DNA of 64,000 bases. Origin: Streptomyces cupreus. GTDB lineage: Bacteria > Actinomycetota > Actinomycetes > Streptomycetales > Streptomycetaceae. This document shows, piece after piece, positions 51,649 to 60,640 of the stretch; position 1 is the first letter of the stretch, and each line of letters begins with the position of its first letter. Under the pieces are notes generated by a model. That model had not been told where the DNA came from. It ran no database searches and was given only the letters and a program-made list of their open reading frames with translations. The stretch is from NCBI RefSeq assembly GCF_014257025.1, contig NZ_JACMSF010000006.1, positions 124,001 to 188,000 on the forward strand. Direction: 5' to 3'. The translations under genes were made by a program, and so were the position numbers.

Positions 51649-52290
51649 TCAGGAACGCTTGGCGTACGCCGTGGCGAGCTGTCCGACCAGGACCGCGAAC
51701 GGCATGTCGACCGCCGCGTACAGGTCGGGTGCCAGCGGCGAGGCGTTGTCCTCGAGCATCTCGACAGCAGCCGTGGCGTAGTCGGTGAGGATCACCCCCG
51801 CCTGGTGCATACGCAGCAGCCCGGCAGCGCGTTTGGTCTCGCTGAAGGTCCCCGAGGCGTCGACCGGGGCGAACACCGTGTACCCGGCCGCGGTCGCAGC
51901 GATGGCCGGGAAGGCGACGCAGACCTCGGTCGATACACCGGCGATGATGATCTTCTGTCGGCGGGTCGCCTCGACGGCCTCCCGCACCCGCGGCTCATGC
52001 CAGGCGTTCACGGTGCTCCGGTCGATGATCTCCAGCTCCGGCGGCAGCACTTCGGCCAGCTCCGGGACCAGCGGTCCCCACATGCTCTCGGCCGCCGTGG
52101 TGGTGGCCACTATCGGCACCTCAAGCGTCCGCGCGGCCTTCGCCAGGCCCACCACGTTGTGCTTCAGCTCTGCCACGTCGATGTCCCGTACGCCGGTGAG
52201 CAGCCCGATCTGGTGGTCGACCAGCAGCAGCACCGCGTCCTGACGGGACAGCGGCTCATGGAAACGGGATACGGCGAATGTGTCGGTCAT
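51649..52290 (-). CDS. Isochorismatase-like hydrolase, YcaC type (copy 2)
   Basis: 213 residues from the ATG at 52290 with GGAGAGGGA upstream. Conserved D in LLLVDHQIGL and Cys in STEVCVAFPA. It is a close paralogue of the 50543-51187 gene (shared SRFHEPL, GVRDI, LKHNV, MWGPLVPELAEVLP, VNAW.EPRV, DASGTFSETKR.AGLLRM). No copy of the MarR motif is seen in its upstream 124 bp, which is a pyrimidine-rich stretch, so the two copies are probably expressed differently. Confidence 0.9.
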   Translation of the reverse strand: MTDTFAVSRFHEPLSRQDAVLLLVDHQIGLLTGVRDIDVAELKHNVVGLAKAARTLEVPIVATTTAAESMWGPLVPELAEVLPPELEIIDRSTVNAWHEPRVREAVEATRRQKIIIAGVSTEVCVAFPAIAATAAGYTVFAPVDASGTFSETKRAAGLLRMHQAGVILTDYATAAVEMLEDNASPLAPDLYAAVDMPFAVLVGQLATAYAKRS

Positions 52291-52414
52291 CTCTGTCCCT
52301 CTCCAACCCCCTTCCCCCCTCACCGTGCTCCCTCATTGCTCCCTTCCTCTTTCTCTTTCTCCGGTTGCTTTCTCCGGTCGTTCCGCAGAATGCGCGTGGT
52401 GCAAGTCCTTGCCC

Positions 52415-54046
52415 TTACCGCCTTCGCCGACCGCTGGAGGTGAAGGCATGGGTGACGACAGGAGGCTCCTCCAGTAGCGCCCAGGCCCGCTCCTCCAGGT
52501 CCCGGTCGGCTCCAGTGAGCCTTCCGCCGTGCTGCGCCATGTGTTCGGACCAGGAGGCGACCAGGTAGTTCTCCAGGAACCGCTGCTGGTCGTCCGCGTC
52601 CTGGTACAGCCCCCAGTCAATACCGCCGATACGCCTCCGGGCCAGGGCCAGCTCCTGCATCGTCTGCACGAACGCGGCAGTGTTCTCGGTCGGCACCCGG
52701 TACTCGATGCTGATCAGGACCGGGCCGCGATCCGGCGCGGGCTCGAACACCAGACTGGGTACGGGCCAGTGCATGGAGGCCGAACGATCGAGCTCGGCCG
52801 CCTCGCTCAGCGGCCAGACACCTACGGTGGCCGCCCCGATCAGCAGCACGCCCGCGGCGATCAACAGCGTCTCGGTGAGACCGATGCGCGAGGCCAGCGC
52901 CCCCCAGAACGCGGCGCCAAAGGCCGCCCCTCCCATGAACACGGTCATGGAGATCGCCAGCCCGCGCGCCCGCACCCACGCGGGCATCAGCAGCTGGAGG
53001 GAGGCGTTGAAGGTGGAGAGCACCGCCAGTTCGGCCAGCCCGGCCACCACGAGCAGCGCAGCCAGCAGCGCGGGAACGTCCACGACCGCCATCACCACGA
53101 GCACGGGAGCCAGCGTCGCGCTGCCGACGCCGACCAGCAGGGTGCTGCCCCACCGGCGGCTGACCCGGGGAAGCACCGCCGCGCCGGAGACGGCCCCCAC
53201 GCCCACCGCAGCGAGCAGCAGCCCGTATCCACCGGCGCCCATACCCAGCGTCCGGTCGGCAGCGACCGGCAGCAGGGCCCACAAGGCCGCGCTGGGAGGT
53301 ACGAACAGCAGGACCCGCAGCAGGACCCTTCGCGCCTCGGGATCGTTGCGTACGTACCGCCCGCCTGCCCGCAACGCCGCCAGCGCCCGCTCCCGCTCGC
53401 CTCCGACCGGCACCTGGGCAGGCCGCCGCCACCGCGCCAGGACCGCCAGGACACCGATGAACGAGACGGCGTTCAGCGCGAAAACCCAGGCCGGCCCGGC
53501 CACCGCGACGAGCAGTCCGCCCAGCGCGGGGCCCACCGACCGGGCAATGTTCACATTGGCCGCACCCAGCGAGGCCGCCTGGAGCAACTGATCACGCGGC
53601 ACCAGCTCCGGCTGGATCGCCTGCCACGCCGGACCCATCAGCGCCGTACCGCACCCCAACAGGAAGACCAAGCCCAGCAGCACGGCCGGTGTGGCCAGCC
53701 CGGCCCAGGTCAGCCCCGCAAGCCCCCCCGCTGTCACCAGCATGACCACCTGGGCTGCCATCAGCAGACGCCGGCGGTCCACCAGGTCGGCGAGCACCCC
53801 CGACGGCAGCCCCAGCACGAAGACCGGCAGCATGGACGCCGTCTGCACCAGCGCCACCAACGCCGGCCCCCGCTGGACCATGAGCCACTGGGCGGCGACC
53901 GTCTGCATCCACGTCCCGATGGCCGAGGCGAGCTGAGCGGTCCACAACGCCCGGAAGACCGGGTGGGCCAGCGGAGCCCAGACCGGCGGTGCGGGCTCCC
54001 CGCTCTGCACCCCGGCTCCAGTGCCGCTGCCCCTCGGCTCGCTCAT
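52415..54046 (-). CDS. MFS transporter (TMS effector/enterobactin-exporter type) with C-terminal ABM-like domain
   Basis: 543 residues from the ATG at 54046 with GGAGG six bases upstream. In-frame starts at 54058 and 54064 are alternatives. Twelve TM segments (LWTAQLASAIGTWMQTVAAQWLM first; motif A-like GVLADLVDRRRLLMA) are followed by a soluble C-terminal domain of about 115 residues (VLISIEYRVPTENTAAFVQTM, FLENYLVASWSEHMAQHGG) that resembles an ABM dimeric barrel. This layout is known for PF05977-type proteins. The function is probably efflux. Confidence 0.87.
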   Translation of the reverse strand: MSEPRGSGTGAGVQSGEPAPPVWAPLAHPVFRALWTAQLASAIGTWMQTVAAQWLMVQRGPALVALVQTASMLPVFVLGLPSGVLADLVDRRRLLMAAQVVMLVTAGGLAGLTWAGLATPAVLLGLVFLLGCGTALMGPAWQAIQPELVPRDQLLQAASLGAANVNIARSVGPALGGLLVAVAGPAWVFALNAVSFIGVLAVLARWRRPAQVPVGGERERALAALRAGGRYVRNDPEARRVLLRVLLFVPPSAALWALLPVAADRTLGMGAGGYGLLLAAVGVGAVSGAAVLPRVSRRWGSTLLVGVGSATLAPVLVVMAVVDVPALLAALLVVAGLAELAVLSTFNASLQLLMPAWVRARGLAISMTVFMGGAAFGAAFWGALASRIGLTETLLIAAGVLLIGAATVGVWPLSEAAELDRSASMHWPVPSLVFEPAPDRGPVLISIEYRVPTENTAAFVQTMQELALARRRIGGIDWGLYQDADDQQRFLENYLVASWSEHMAQHGGRLTGADRDLEERAWALLEEPPVVTHAFTSSGRRRR

Positions 54047-54159
54047 GCCGTCCTCCATTCCCACCCTGAACCCCGGGGGCCCGAGTCGCAGGTCCAGCAG
54101 GCGAGGACATCGGACGGCTGACGGCTGACGGCACCGTCAGATAGCCGCGATCTGACGCC

Positions 54160-54460
54160 TACGACCAGGCCCGGATCCCCTCGATCCCGCTGCCCCTGTC
54201 GCCGCAGGCCCGGTCGGCCCGCACTACCACGATGCCCGTGATCACCGACCTGGTCATCGAAATGGTCGCCGGCGGCCAGGGTGCGACGATTCTCCCCAAC
54301 TGGGTCGCCGCACCGTACACGAACTCCCACGACCTCGCGCTGATCCAAATCGGCGCCGTCCCCATGGCGCGCACCTGGTACCTGGGCACCCGCCAGGGCC
54401 GCCGCACGCCCCATCTGCAGGCTTTCGTCGATGAGCTGACGACCCATCTGACGCGCCCGT
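54160..54460 (+). pseudogene. LysR-type regulator, C-terminal remnant
   Basis: About 95 codons encode the end of a LysR effector-binding domain: VITDLVIEMVAGGQGATILP then ARTWYLGTRQGRRTPHLQAF. The helix-turn-helix half is absent and there is no start site. The open frame runs on to 54621 through the fadD terminator, which is not protein-like. Confidence 0.7.
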
Positions 54461-54522
54461 GGCCGAGCTGCTGTCCCTGTCATGGGCTGGTCAGCCGGCT
54501 CGTGGGCTGCGGGCTCCGGCCG

Positions 54523-54576
54523 CTGCGCGGCTGTCCGGTACGGCCATGGGAGATGCCGTACCGGACAGCCGCGCAG
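54523..54576 (-). terminator. Very strong hairpin terminator of the acyl-CoA synthetase gene
   Basis: Perfect 22-bp arms (54523-54544 and 54555-54576) around a 10-base loop, 7 bp beyond the fadD-like stop codon on the minus strand. There is no U-tract. Confidence 0.85.
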
Positions 54577-54583
54577 ATGGAGA

Positions 54584-56482
54584 TCAGGCCTCGCGGGAAC
54601 CCTCGTACATCGCCTCGATGACCTCGGCGTACTCGCGCTCGACGACCGGCCGCTTGACCTTGAGGCTCGGGGTGAGTTCACCGTGCTCGATGTCGAGGTC
54701 GCGCGACAGCACCGAGAACTTCTTGATTGTCTGCCACCGTTGCAGGTCGCCGTTGACCCGCTGGACGAAGCCGTCGATCAGCTCGTGGACCTGTGGCGAG
54801 CAGACGACCTCGGCGTAGCTGCGGTCGCCGAGGTCGTGAGACGCCGCCCAGGGCATGATCACGGTCTCGTCCAGGGTGATCAGTGCGGAGCAGAAGTTGC
54901 GGCCGTTGCCGATGACCAGGATGTTGCTGACGAACGGGCAGATGGCCTTGAAGCGGCCTTCGATCTCGGTGGGTGCCACGTACTTGCCGCCCGAGGTCTT
55001 GAACACGTCCTTCTTGCGGTCGGTGATCCGGACGAACCCGTCCTTGTCCACCTCGCCGATGTCGCCGGTGCGCAACCAGCCATCGCTCTCCAGCACCTCC
55101 GCGGTCTTCTCGGGGAGATTGTGGTAGCCGCGCATGACGCCGGGGCCCCGCAACAGGATCTCGCCGTCCTCGGCGATGCGGACCTCGGTGCCGGGCAGCG
55201 GCTTTCCGACCGTGCCGACCCGGGAGTCCTCGGCCGGGTTGACGATGCAGCCCGCGCTGGTCTCGGTCAGGCCGTAGCCCTCGAGGACGTGCACGCCCGC
55301 GCCGGAGAAGAAGTAGCCGATATCCGGGGCGAGGGCGGCACTGCCCGAAACGCTGGCACGCAGATTGCCTCCGAACGCCGCGCGGATCTTGCCGTACACC
55401 AGCCTGTCAGCGACGGCATGCTGCACGGCGAGCGACAGAGGCACCCGGCGCCTTCCGGTTGCCGCCATGCTCTCCTGCCCGGTCCTGGCGTAGTCGCGGG
55501 CGACCTTCGCCGCCCACAGGAAGATCTTGTACTTGACGCCGCCCTCGGCCCTCGCCCTGCTCGCGATGCCGTTGTAGACCTTCTCGAAGATCCGCGGCGC
55601 GGACGCCATCAGGGTGGGCCGCACGGCGGGCAGATTGTGGACGATGCGGTCGACCCGCCCGTCCACCGCCATCACATGGCCGGTCTGGACCTGACCGGAA
55701 ATCAGAGCCTTGCCGAAGACATGGGACAGCGGCAGCCACAGAAACTGCACATCGTCGGAGCGCAGCAGCCCGCCGGCCTCCTGCGCCGCGCCCTGGTACG
55801 ACCAGCAGTCGTGCACCAGGCGCACGCCCTTCGGCCGGCCGGTCGTGCCGGACGTATAGATCAGGGTGGCGAGTTGCTCCCGCTCGATTGCCTGGACCGT
55901 TTTCTCGACCGCGTCCGGGTGCTCTTCCAGGTACACCGTGCCGCGCTTTTCCAGCTCAGCGAGGGACAGCACCTCAAGCCCCTCCACCTGGGACACGCTT
56001 GCCTGAGGGTCGAAGAGGATCACGTGGCCGAGCTCGGGCAGGCGGTCGAGGTGGGCGGCCACCTTGGCCAACTGGTCGGCGTTCTCGGCAAAGAGCGCCC
56101 GGCTGCCGGAGTCGGAGAGGATGTACACCGTCTCATCCGCATTGGTGCTGGGGTAGACGGCGGTGGCGGCGGCCCCCGCGCACATCGCGCCCAGGTCGGC
56201 CAGGATCCACTCCACCCGGGTGGAGGAGGAGATCGCCACCCGCTCCTCCGGCTGCAGCCCGAGGGCAATCAGGCCGGCCGCGATCGCCCTGACGCGCTCG
56301 CCGGTCTGCGCCCAGGTCAGCGAGCGCCACTGCTCGGTGCCGGAAGCGCCGTCGTCGGCCTGGTTGTCGATCGGCGCGGGGTAGCGGTAGGCCTCCCGGT
56401 CGGGGGTGGCCTCGACTCTGGAGAGGAACAGATGCGCCACGGAGACCGGGCGGCTTTCAAGAAGGGACTGCGCGGAACTCAC
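54584..56482 (-). CDS. Long-chain acyl-CoA synthetase (FAA1/FadD15 type)
   Basis: 632 residues from the GTG at 56482, chosen because GGAGG lies five bases upstream. The frame is open 48 codons further. AMP-binding motifs: YTSGTTGRPKGVRLVH (P-loop), GYGLTETSAG, GDIGEVDKDGFVRITDRKKD and the C-terminal lysine region ELTPSLKVKRP. It activates fatty acids to acyl-CoA. It could in principle feed acyl chains, but the megasynthase 33 kb away has its own ligase domain. The 301 bp upstream, to the next gene, hold no gene; a GTTAAC/GGTAAC repeat there may be a regulator site. Confidence 0.92.
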   Translation of the reverse strand: MSSAQSLLESRPVSVAHLFLSRVEATPDREAYRYPAPIDNQADDGASGTEQWRSLTWAQTGERVRAIAAGLIALGLQPEERVAISSSTRVEWILADLGAMCAGAAATAVYPSTNADETVYILSDSGSRALFAENADQLAKVAAHLDRLPELGHVILFDPQASVSQVEGLEVLSLAELEKRGTVYLEEHPDAVEKTVQAIEREQLATLIYTSGTTGRPKGVRLVHDCWSYQGAAQEAGGLLRSDDVQFLWLPLSHVFGKALISGQVQTGHVMAVDGRVDRIVHNLPAVRPTLMASAPRIFEKVYNGIASRARAEGGVKYKIFLWAAKVARDYARTGQESMAATGRRRVPLSLAVQHAVADRLVYGKIRAAFGGNLRASVSGSAALAPDIGYFFSGAGVHVLEGYGLTETSAGCIVNPAEDSRVGTVGKPLPGTEVRIAEDGEILLRGPGVMRGYHNLPEKTAEVLESDGWLRTGDIGEVDKDGFVRITDRKKDVFKTSGGKYVAPTEIEGRFKAICPFVSNILVIGNGRNFCSALITLDETVIMPWAASHDLGDRSYAEVVCSPQVHELIDGFVQRVNGDLQRWQTIKKFSVLSRDLDIEHGELTPSLKVKRPVVEREYAEVIEAMYEGSREA

Positions 56483-56518
56483 ATCGACCTCCGGGCCCGG
56501 GGGCGCTCTCAATGTCTT

Positions 56519-56535
56519 GTTAACTGGCAGGTAAC
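56519..56535. promoter_or_regulatory. Imperfect palindrome upstream of the acyl-CoA synthetase gene
   Basis: GTTAAC-N5-GGTAAC, 37 bp upstream of the start, in a locally AT-richer stretch. It could bind a TetR/FadR-like fatty-acid regulator. Confidence 0.35.
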
Positions 56536-56783
56536 TCGCAAGCAGTGGGTTGAGACTAGAGGTAGGACCGCCGACGCGTAAGGGAGGTAAATGCTGGACA
56601 AAGCCGCCCAATCGATCTATCGGCACACCAAAGGGCCTCCCCGCCAGGGGCCTCGGCGGCGCTGCGAGTGGTACTCGCGAGGCAGTTCCCAGGCGATGAC
56701 AAGGGTCGGCGACAGCAGGTCGCCTTGAGGATCCGCTCCCGGGGCGTCAGCGACCACCGTTCGACCCGTGCGGACAATTTCCG

Positions 56784-57692
56784 TCACAGGGTGAGCACGA
56801 GTTTGCCGCGGACCTGGCCGGTCTTGCTGATCCGGTGCGCTTCGGCCGCCTTGTGCAGGGGCAGGACATCCTGGACTTCGACATGGACGACCCCGGTGTC
56901 GATGAGCGTGCTGATGCGGTGCAGCGCCTCGCCGTCCGGGGCGACGATGACGCGCTGCCCCTTGATCCCCGGCACACGGTGCGCCTCGTCGATGGGTTCC
57001 GGCAGGGTGATGAGGGTCCCGCCCGGTCGCAGCAGAGGCCACGACTCCCACTGAGTCCGGCCGCCGACGGTGTCGATGACAGCGTGGACCGGTTCGATGG
57101 TGTGCAGGCTGTCCGAGGTGCGGTCCACAGGCTCGTCGACACCGAGACGGCGCAGGAAGTCGAGATTGCGTGGTGAGGCGGTGGCCGCGACGTGTGCCCC
57201 GCGGGCTTTGGCGAGCTGTACGGCGAAGTGGCCTACCCCGCCCGCGCCGGCGTGCACCAAAACCCGCTGCCCTGAGGCCACGTGTGCGGCATTGAGAGCC
57301 TGCCATGCGGTCAGGGCCGCCAGCGGAACGGCCGCGGCCTGGGCGAACGACAGGCCTGCGGGCTTGGGCGCCACCGCCGATGCAGGCAGGACGGCGAACT
57401 CCTGGTAGGCGCCGCCGTGCGGCAGGGGCAGCATGCCGTACACCTCGTCACCGACATCTGGACCGTCAGCCGTCGCCGTTGCGACGACCTCCCCTGCCAC
57501 ATCCCAGCCCAACGCCAGCGGGAATTGGCGGTCCGTGCCGACCGCACCTTCACGGAACTTCCAGTCGACGGGGTTGACCCCAGCCGCCCGAACCTTCACC
57601 AGGACCTCTCCGGCCGCGGGGGCCGGTACTGGTTGCTCGGTCAGTTCCAGGACGCTTTCATCGCCGTAACGAGAGAAGACCACTGCACGCAT
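56784..57692 (-). CDS. NADP-dependent quinone-type oxidoreductase
   Basis: 302 residues. Medium-chain dehydrogenase without zinc ligands: GEVLVKVRAAGVNPVDWKFR, VLVHAGAGGVGHFAVQLAKA, VIDTVGGRTQWESWPLL. It is typical of the zeta-crystallin/QOR group abundant in Streptomyces. The start has GAGGAG. It is 75 bp downstream of the nitronate monooxygenase-like gene on the same strand and may be in the same transcript. Confidence 0.9.
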   Translation of the reverse strand: MRAVVFSRYGDESVLELTEQPVPAPAAGEVLVKVRAAGVNPVDWKFREGAVGTDRQFPLALGWDVAGEVVATATADGPDVGDEVYGMLPLPHGGAYQEFAVLPASAVAPKPAGLSFAQAAAVPLAALTAWQALNAAHVASGQRVLVHAGAGGVGHFAVQLAKARGAHVAATASPRNLDFLRRLGVDEPVDRTSDSLHTIEPVHAVIDTVGGRTQWESWPLLRPGGTLITLPEPIDEAHRVPGIKGQRVIVAPDGEALHRISTLIDTGVVHVEVQDVLPLHKAAEAHRISKTGQVRGKLVLTL

Positions 57693-57767
57693 GACACATA
57701 CTCCTCATTAAGTCGGGGCAGGCTTGCTGGGCAGTCGGGCCGTGACGAGCCCACGCCAGTAGGGGGC

Positions 57768-58883
57768 TCAGTCGTGCCCGGGCGCCGGGCGGCGCAGTGC
57801 CGCCTCTGTGCCGACGACGAGTTCGTCGAGGTAGGCGCGGGCGCCACGCGGCCGGGTGAGCGCCGCCGCTTGGCCGGACCAGAGGTTGACGTAGTCGGCC
57901 AGACCGCGTTCCGCGGCTGCTGTGCGGAGCGGGCGGGTGAGCGTGTACTGGAGCGGGTAGGGCGCCAGTTCGCTCTCGTACGCCAGTGCCTCACGAGTGA
58001 AGCGGTTGGGGATGGCTCGCGCGAGCCGCCCCGAGAAGGCTCGGGTCAGTACGGTCGTACGCGCGTCGGGGCCGTGCAGGACGGCCCGGTGGATGGCGCT
58101 CGCGCCGGACTCCTCAGTGGCCAGGAAGCCGGTGCCGATCTGCACTCCGTCCGCCCCGAGCGTCAGCGCCGCGGCAATTCCGCGGCCGTCGGCGATGCCG
58201 CCGGCGGCCACGACGGGGATCGACACGGCCTGCGCGACCTGCGGAACGAGGGAGAAGGTCCCAACGAGGGACTCGTTCACAGGGCGCAGGAATGAGCCGC
58301 GGTGCCCTCCTGCGTCACTGCCCGAGGCGACGACGGCGTCCATGCCCGCCGCCTCGATCGCGAGGGCCTCCTCGACGGTGGTCGCGGTACCGACGGTCCG
58401 GATGCCCCGGCGCCGGGCCTCGTCGAGCACCCGGGCCTCAGGGATGCCCATCACGAAGCTGATCACCGGCGGCTCCGCCGCGAGCAGCGCGTCGATCTGC
58501 TCATCGAAACCGGGGGCGGGAGGCGGCTCCTCCAACCGGTCCGTCGGCAGCCCGAGTTCCTCGAACCACGGGCGCAGCAGCCCGGCGTACCGGGCCATCC
58601 GGTCACGGTCGGGCGATGCCGCGGCTTCCTCGGGGTGCGGGACCCAGAGGTTGACGGCGAAGGGTCGCGCGGTGGCCTTCTGCAGCTCGCTCACGAGCGC
58701 GCCGATCCCGTCCGGAGTGAGGATGTGTCCTCCGTACGAGCCGAGCCCGCCGCCCTCGGAGACAGCGGAGGTGAGCGCCACGGACGAGAGTCCGCCGCCG
58801 AACGGCCCTTGCACGATGGGGACTTCCAGGTCCAGTAGCTCGGCGAGCCGGCCACGGGCCCAGGAACGCTTTCCGTCGGTCAT
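57768..58883 (-). CDS. Nitronate monooxygenase-family FMN enzyme
   Basis: 371 residues from the ATG at 58883 with AAGGA upstream. FMN-binding TIM barrel of the 2-nitropropane dioxygenase family: VPIVQGPFGGGLSSVALTSA, VNLWVPHP, GSDAGGHRGSF, IPVVAAGGIADGRGIAAALT, GADGVQIGTGFLATEE. The family oxidises nitronates, and some members reduce quinones or enones. The neighbourhood of quinone reductase and WrbA-like genes fits an electron-transfer or detoxification role. Confidence 0.9.
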   Translation of the reverse strand: MTDGKRSWARGRLAELLDLEVPIVQGPFGGGLSSVALTSAVSEGGGLGSYGGHILTPDGIGALVSELQKATARPFAVNLWVPHPEEAAASPDRDRMARYAGLLRPWFEELGLPTDRLEEPPPAPGFDEQIDALLAAEPPVISFVMGIPEARVLDEARRRGIRTVGTATTVEEALAIEAAGMDAVVASGSDAGGHRGSFLRPVNESLVGTFSLVPQVAQAVSIPVVAAGGIADGRGIAAALTLGADGVQIGTGFLATEESGASAIHRAVLHGPDARTTVLTRAFSGRLARAIPNRFTREALAYESELAPYPLQYTLTRPLRTAAAERGLADYVNLWSGQAAALTRPRGARAYLDELVVGTEAALRRPAPGHD

Positions 58884-58935
58884 GACAGTGGTCCTTGGAG
58901 TCGAGAAGTCGAGGGAGGTCTGAGGCCGAGTGCGT

Positions 58936-59544
58936 TCACCGCACGAGGGCGAGCGCCGCGCGGCCCGCCACCTGCTCAAGGGCGGTCTCGGCCACCCGCC
59001 GCCCGAGGTGCTCGGCGGTCCGCAGGTCTGCCCCGGAGGGCGAGTCGCCCGGGCCCAGGTCGGACGGCGACTGGGCCATCGCGCCGAGGAAGCCGCCGAG
59101 GCGGTTGAGGTCCTCCGGGGTTCCGGTCGTGGAGTACTCACCGCCGGGCGGCAGGCCCAGCGAGACCCAGTTCATGCCGTGCTGCGCGGCGAAGACCGAG
59201 AGGGAGACCAGGACGTTCAGCTTGTCGCCGTTGACGCCCGCGGAGTTGGTGAAGCCGGCGGCGAGCTTTCCGGCCCAGCCCTGCTCCATCCAGATCGGGG
59301 CGCTGGCTTCGGCGAAAGCCTGGAAGACGGCGGACTGGCTGCCCATGTAGGTCGGCGTGCCGAAGACGATCGCATCGGCGGCGGCCAGGGTCTCCCACAG
59401 CCGGTCGTTCACGACGGCCACGTCGCACAGCTCGGCCTGCGCTCCGGGCACCGACCCGGCTCCGGCGGCGACCGCACGAGCCTGGCGGGCGGTGTGGCCG
59501 TAGCCACTGTGGAAGGCGACGGCGACGGTGATGCTTTCGGGCAT
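58936..59544 (-). CDS. WrbA/flavodoxin-like NAD(P)H:quinone oxidoreductase
   Basis: 202 residues. Flavodoxin fold: VAVAFHSGYGHTARQARAVA (phosphate loop), AIVFGTPTYMGSQSAVFQAF, LSVFAAQHGMNWVSLGLPPG. It is divergent from a TetR gene 118 bp away across a long inverted repeat, so it is almost certainly repressed by that protein. The nitronate monooxygenase and quinone reductase genes downstream (52 and 91 bp gaps or less) may be co-transcribed. Confidence 0.9.
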   Translation of the reverse strand: MPESITVAVAFHSGYGHTARQARAVAAGAGSVPGAQAELCDVAVVNDRLWETLAAADAIVFGTPTYMGSQSAVFQAFAEASAPIWMEQGWAGKLAAGFTNSAGVNGDKLNVLVSLSVFAAQHGMNWVSLGLPPGGEYSTTGTPEDLNRLGGFLGAMAQSPSDLGPGDSPSGADLRTAEHLGRRVAETALEQVAGRAALALVR

Positions 59545-59609
59545 GGCGAAGTCCTCGCAGGTCTGCTATTCGGCGGGCAGGTTTCCCACCACCGGAAGAG
59601 ACAGTAGAC

Positions 59610-59648
59610 GACCGGTCAACTAAAAGCCACCGCAATAGTTGACCGGCC
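59610..59648. promoter_or_regulatory. Long inverted repeat, TetR operator
   Basis: Arms GACCGGTCAACTA (59610-59622) and TAGTTGACCGGCC (59636-59648) match at 12 of 13 positions around a 13-base spacer, between the divergent WrbA-like and TetR genes. The TetR gene has a TATACT box at 59650-59655 and its ATG at 59663 without a ribosome site, so the mRNA is probably leaderless. Confidence 0.75.
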
Positions 59649-59662
59649 GTATACTCATCGCC

Positions 59663-60256
59663 ATGGGACGAACGAGCACGGCACGGGAACGACTGCTGGA
59701 CGCGGCCTGCGGCCTGATGCTGAGCCGCGGTTACGGCACGATCGGCGTCGCCGAGATCTGTGCCCGCGCGGACGTGAAGAAGGGCAGCTTCTACCACTTC
59801 TTCGAGTCGAAGCAGGCCCTGACGATCGAGGCGATCAACGCCCACTGGGCGGCCCAGCGGCCCGATTGGGTGGCGACCTTGCGCGGCGACGGGCCGGCGG
59901 AGGACCGACTGGAGCGGCTCTTCCTCGACCAGGCCGCAGCCCAACGCGCGGCGAAGACGGAGGGCGGCGCGGTCAATGGCTGCCTGTTCGGCAATCTGGC
60001 GCTGGAGATGAGCACCCAGGACGTGGTCGTCCAGGCCCGCCTGGCAGAGATCTTCGACGAGCAGATCGACCTGGTTCACGCCACACTGACGGATGCCGCG
60101 GAGCAGGGCACCATCCCCACCTCTGCCGCGACCCGCACCACCGCCCGCGCGGTACTCGCCCAACTGGAGGGCATGGTCATGTTTGCAAAGCTGGCAAACG
60201 ACCCCTCCGTACTGGACGGACTGTGGGCGCAAGCCGCCCGGCTCCTGCGAAGCTAG
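59663..60256 (+). CDS. TetR-family repressor
   Basis: 197 residues from the ATG at 59663. N-terminal helix-turn-helix (TARERLLDAACGLMLSRGYG, ICARADVKKGSFYHFFESKQ) with a C-terminal domain of the TetR_C_16/AcrR type (VNGCLFGNLALEMSTQD). It resembles Streptomyces regulators that repress flavin reductases or quinone-responsive genes. It is expected to bind the 59610-59648 repeat. Confidence 0.9.
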   Translation: MGRTSTARERLLDAACGLMLSRGYGTIGVAEICARADVKKGSFYHFFESKQALTIEAINAHWAAQRPDWVATLRGDGPAEDRLERLFLDQAAAQRAAKTEGGAVNGCLFGNLALEMSTQDVVVQARLAEIFDEQIDLVHATLTDAAEQGTIPTSAATRTTARAVLAQLEGMVMFAKLANDPSVLDGLWAQAARLLRS

Positions 60257-60264
60257 GGGGCGCA

Positions 60265-60292
60265 GCGCGCCGTAGCGGACACGACGGCGCGC
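60265..60292 (+). terminator. Hairpin after the TetR gene
   Basis: Perfect 9-bp arms GCGCGCCGT and ACGGCGCGC with a 10-base loop, 8 bp after the TetR stop codon. Confidence 0.65.
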
Positions 60293-60411
60293 GTTGAAGC
60301 CGTCCAAGGCCCGTTTCCTGCTGGCAGGGGGAGCGAGCGCCTGGAATGAACTCAGCCGATCCCTTCCGCGGTAACTCCGGTCAGCCGCAGGCCCAGCCGC
60401 CGTCCCGGCTC

Positions 60412-60640
60412 GGCCGCTGGACCGCCTCAGCGTTGCCGCGGTGGTTCTGGACACCGAGGCGCAGTTCGTGTTCGGGAGCCCGCAGGCCGAGGAACTGTTC
60501 GGATACACCGCCGAGGAGTCCTGGGCCAGTACGCGGGACGACTGCTGCTCCACGAGCAGGACCTGGACCTGGTCATCCGGCTGTTCGCCGAGGTGATGGA
60601 GAGCGGGCAGAGCTGGGCGGGGCCCGCAGCGGATTCCCCT
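60412..60640 (+). pseudogene. PAS-domain protein remnant
   Basis: Two plus-strand frames give AAVVLDTEAQFVFGSPQAEE then LFGYTAEE, and after a shift LGQYAGRLLLHEQDLDLVIR then LFAEVMESGQSW, a PAS domain as found in Streptomyces SpoIIE-type phosphatases. It has no start and no downstream domains. The rest of the 60293-60881 stretch shows no gene. Confidence 0.55.

Noticed and set aside
54461..54621. Continuation of the LysR-remnant frame
   Set aside because: It runs through the 22-bp hairpin terminator and has no protein-like composition.
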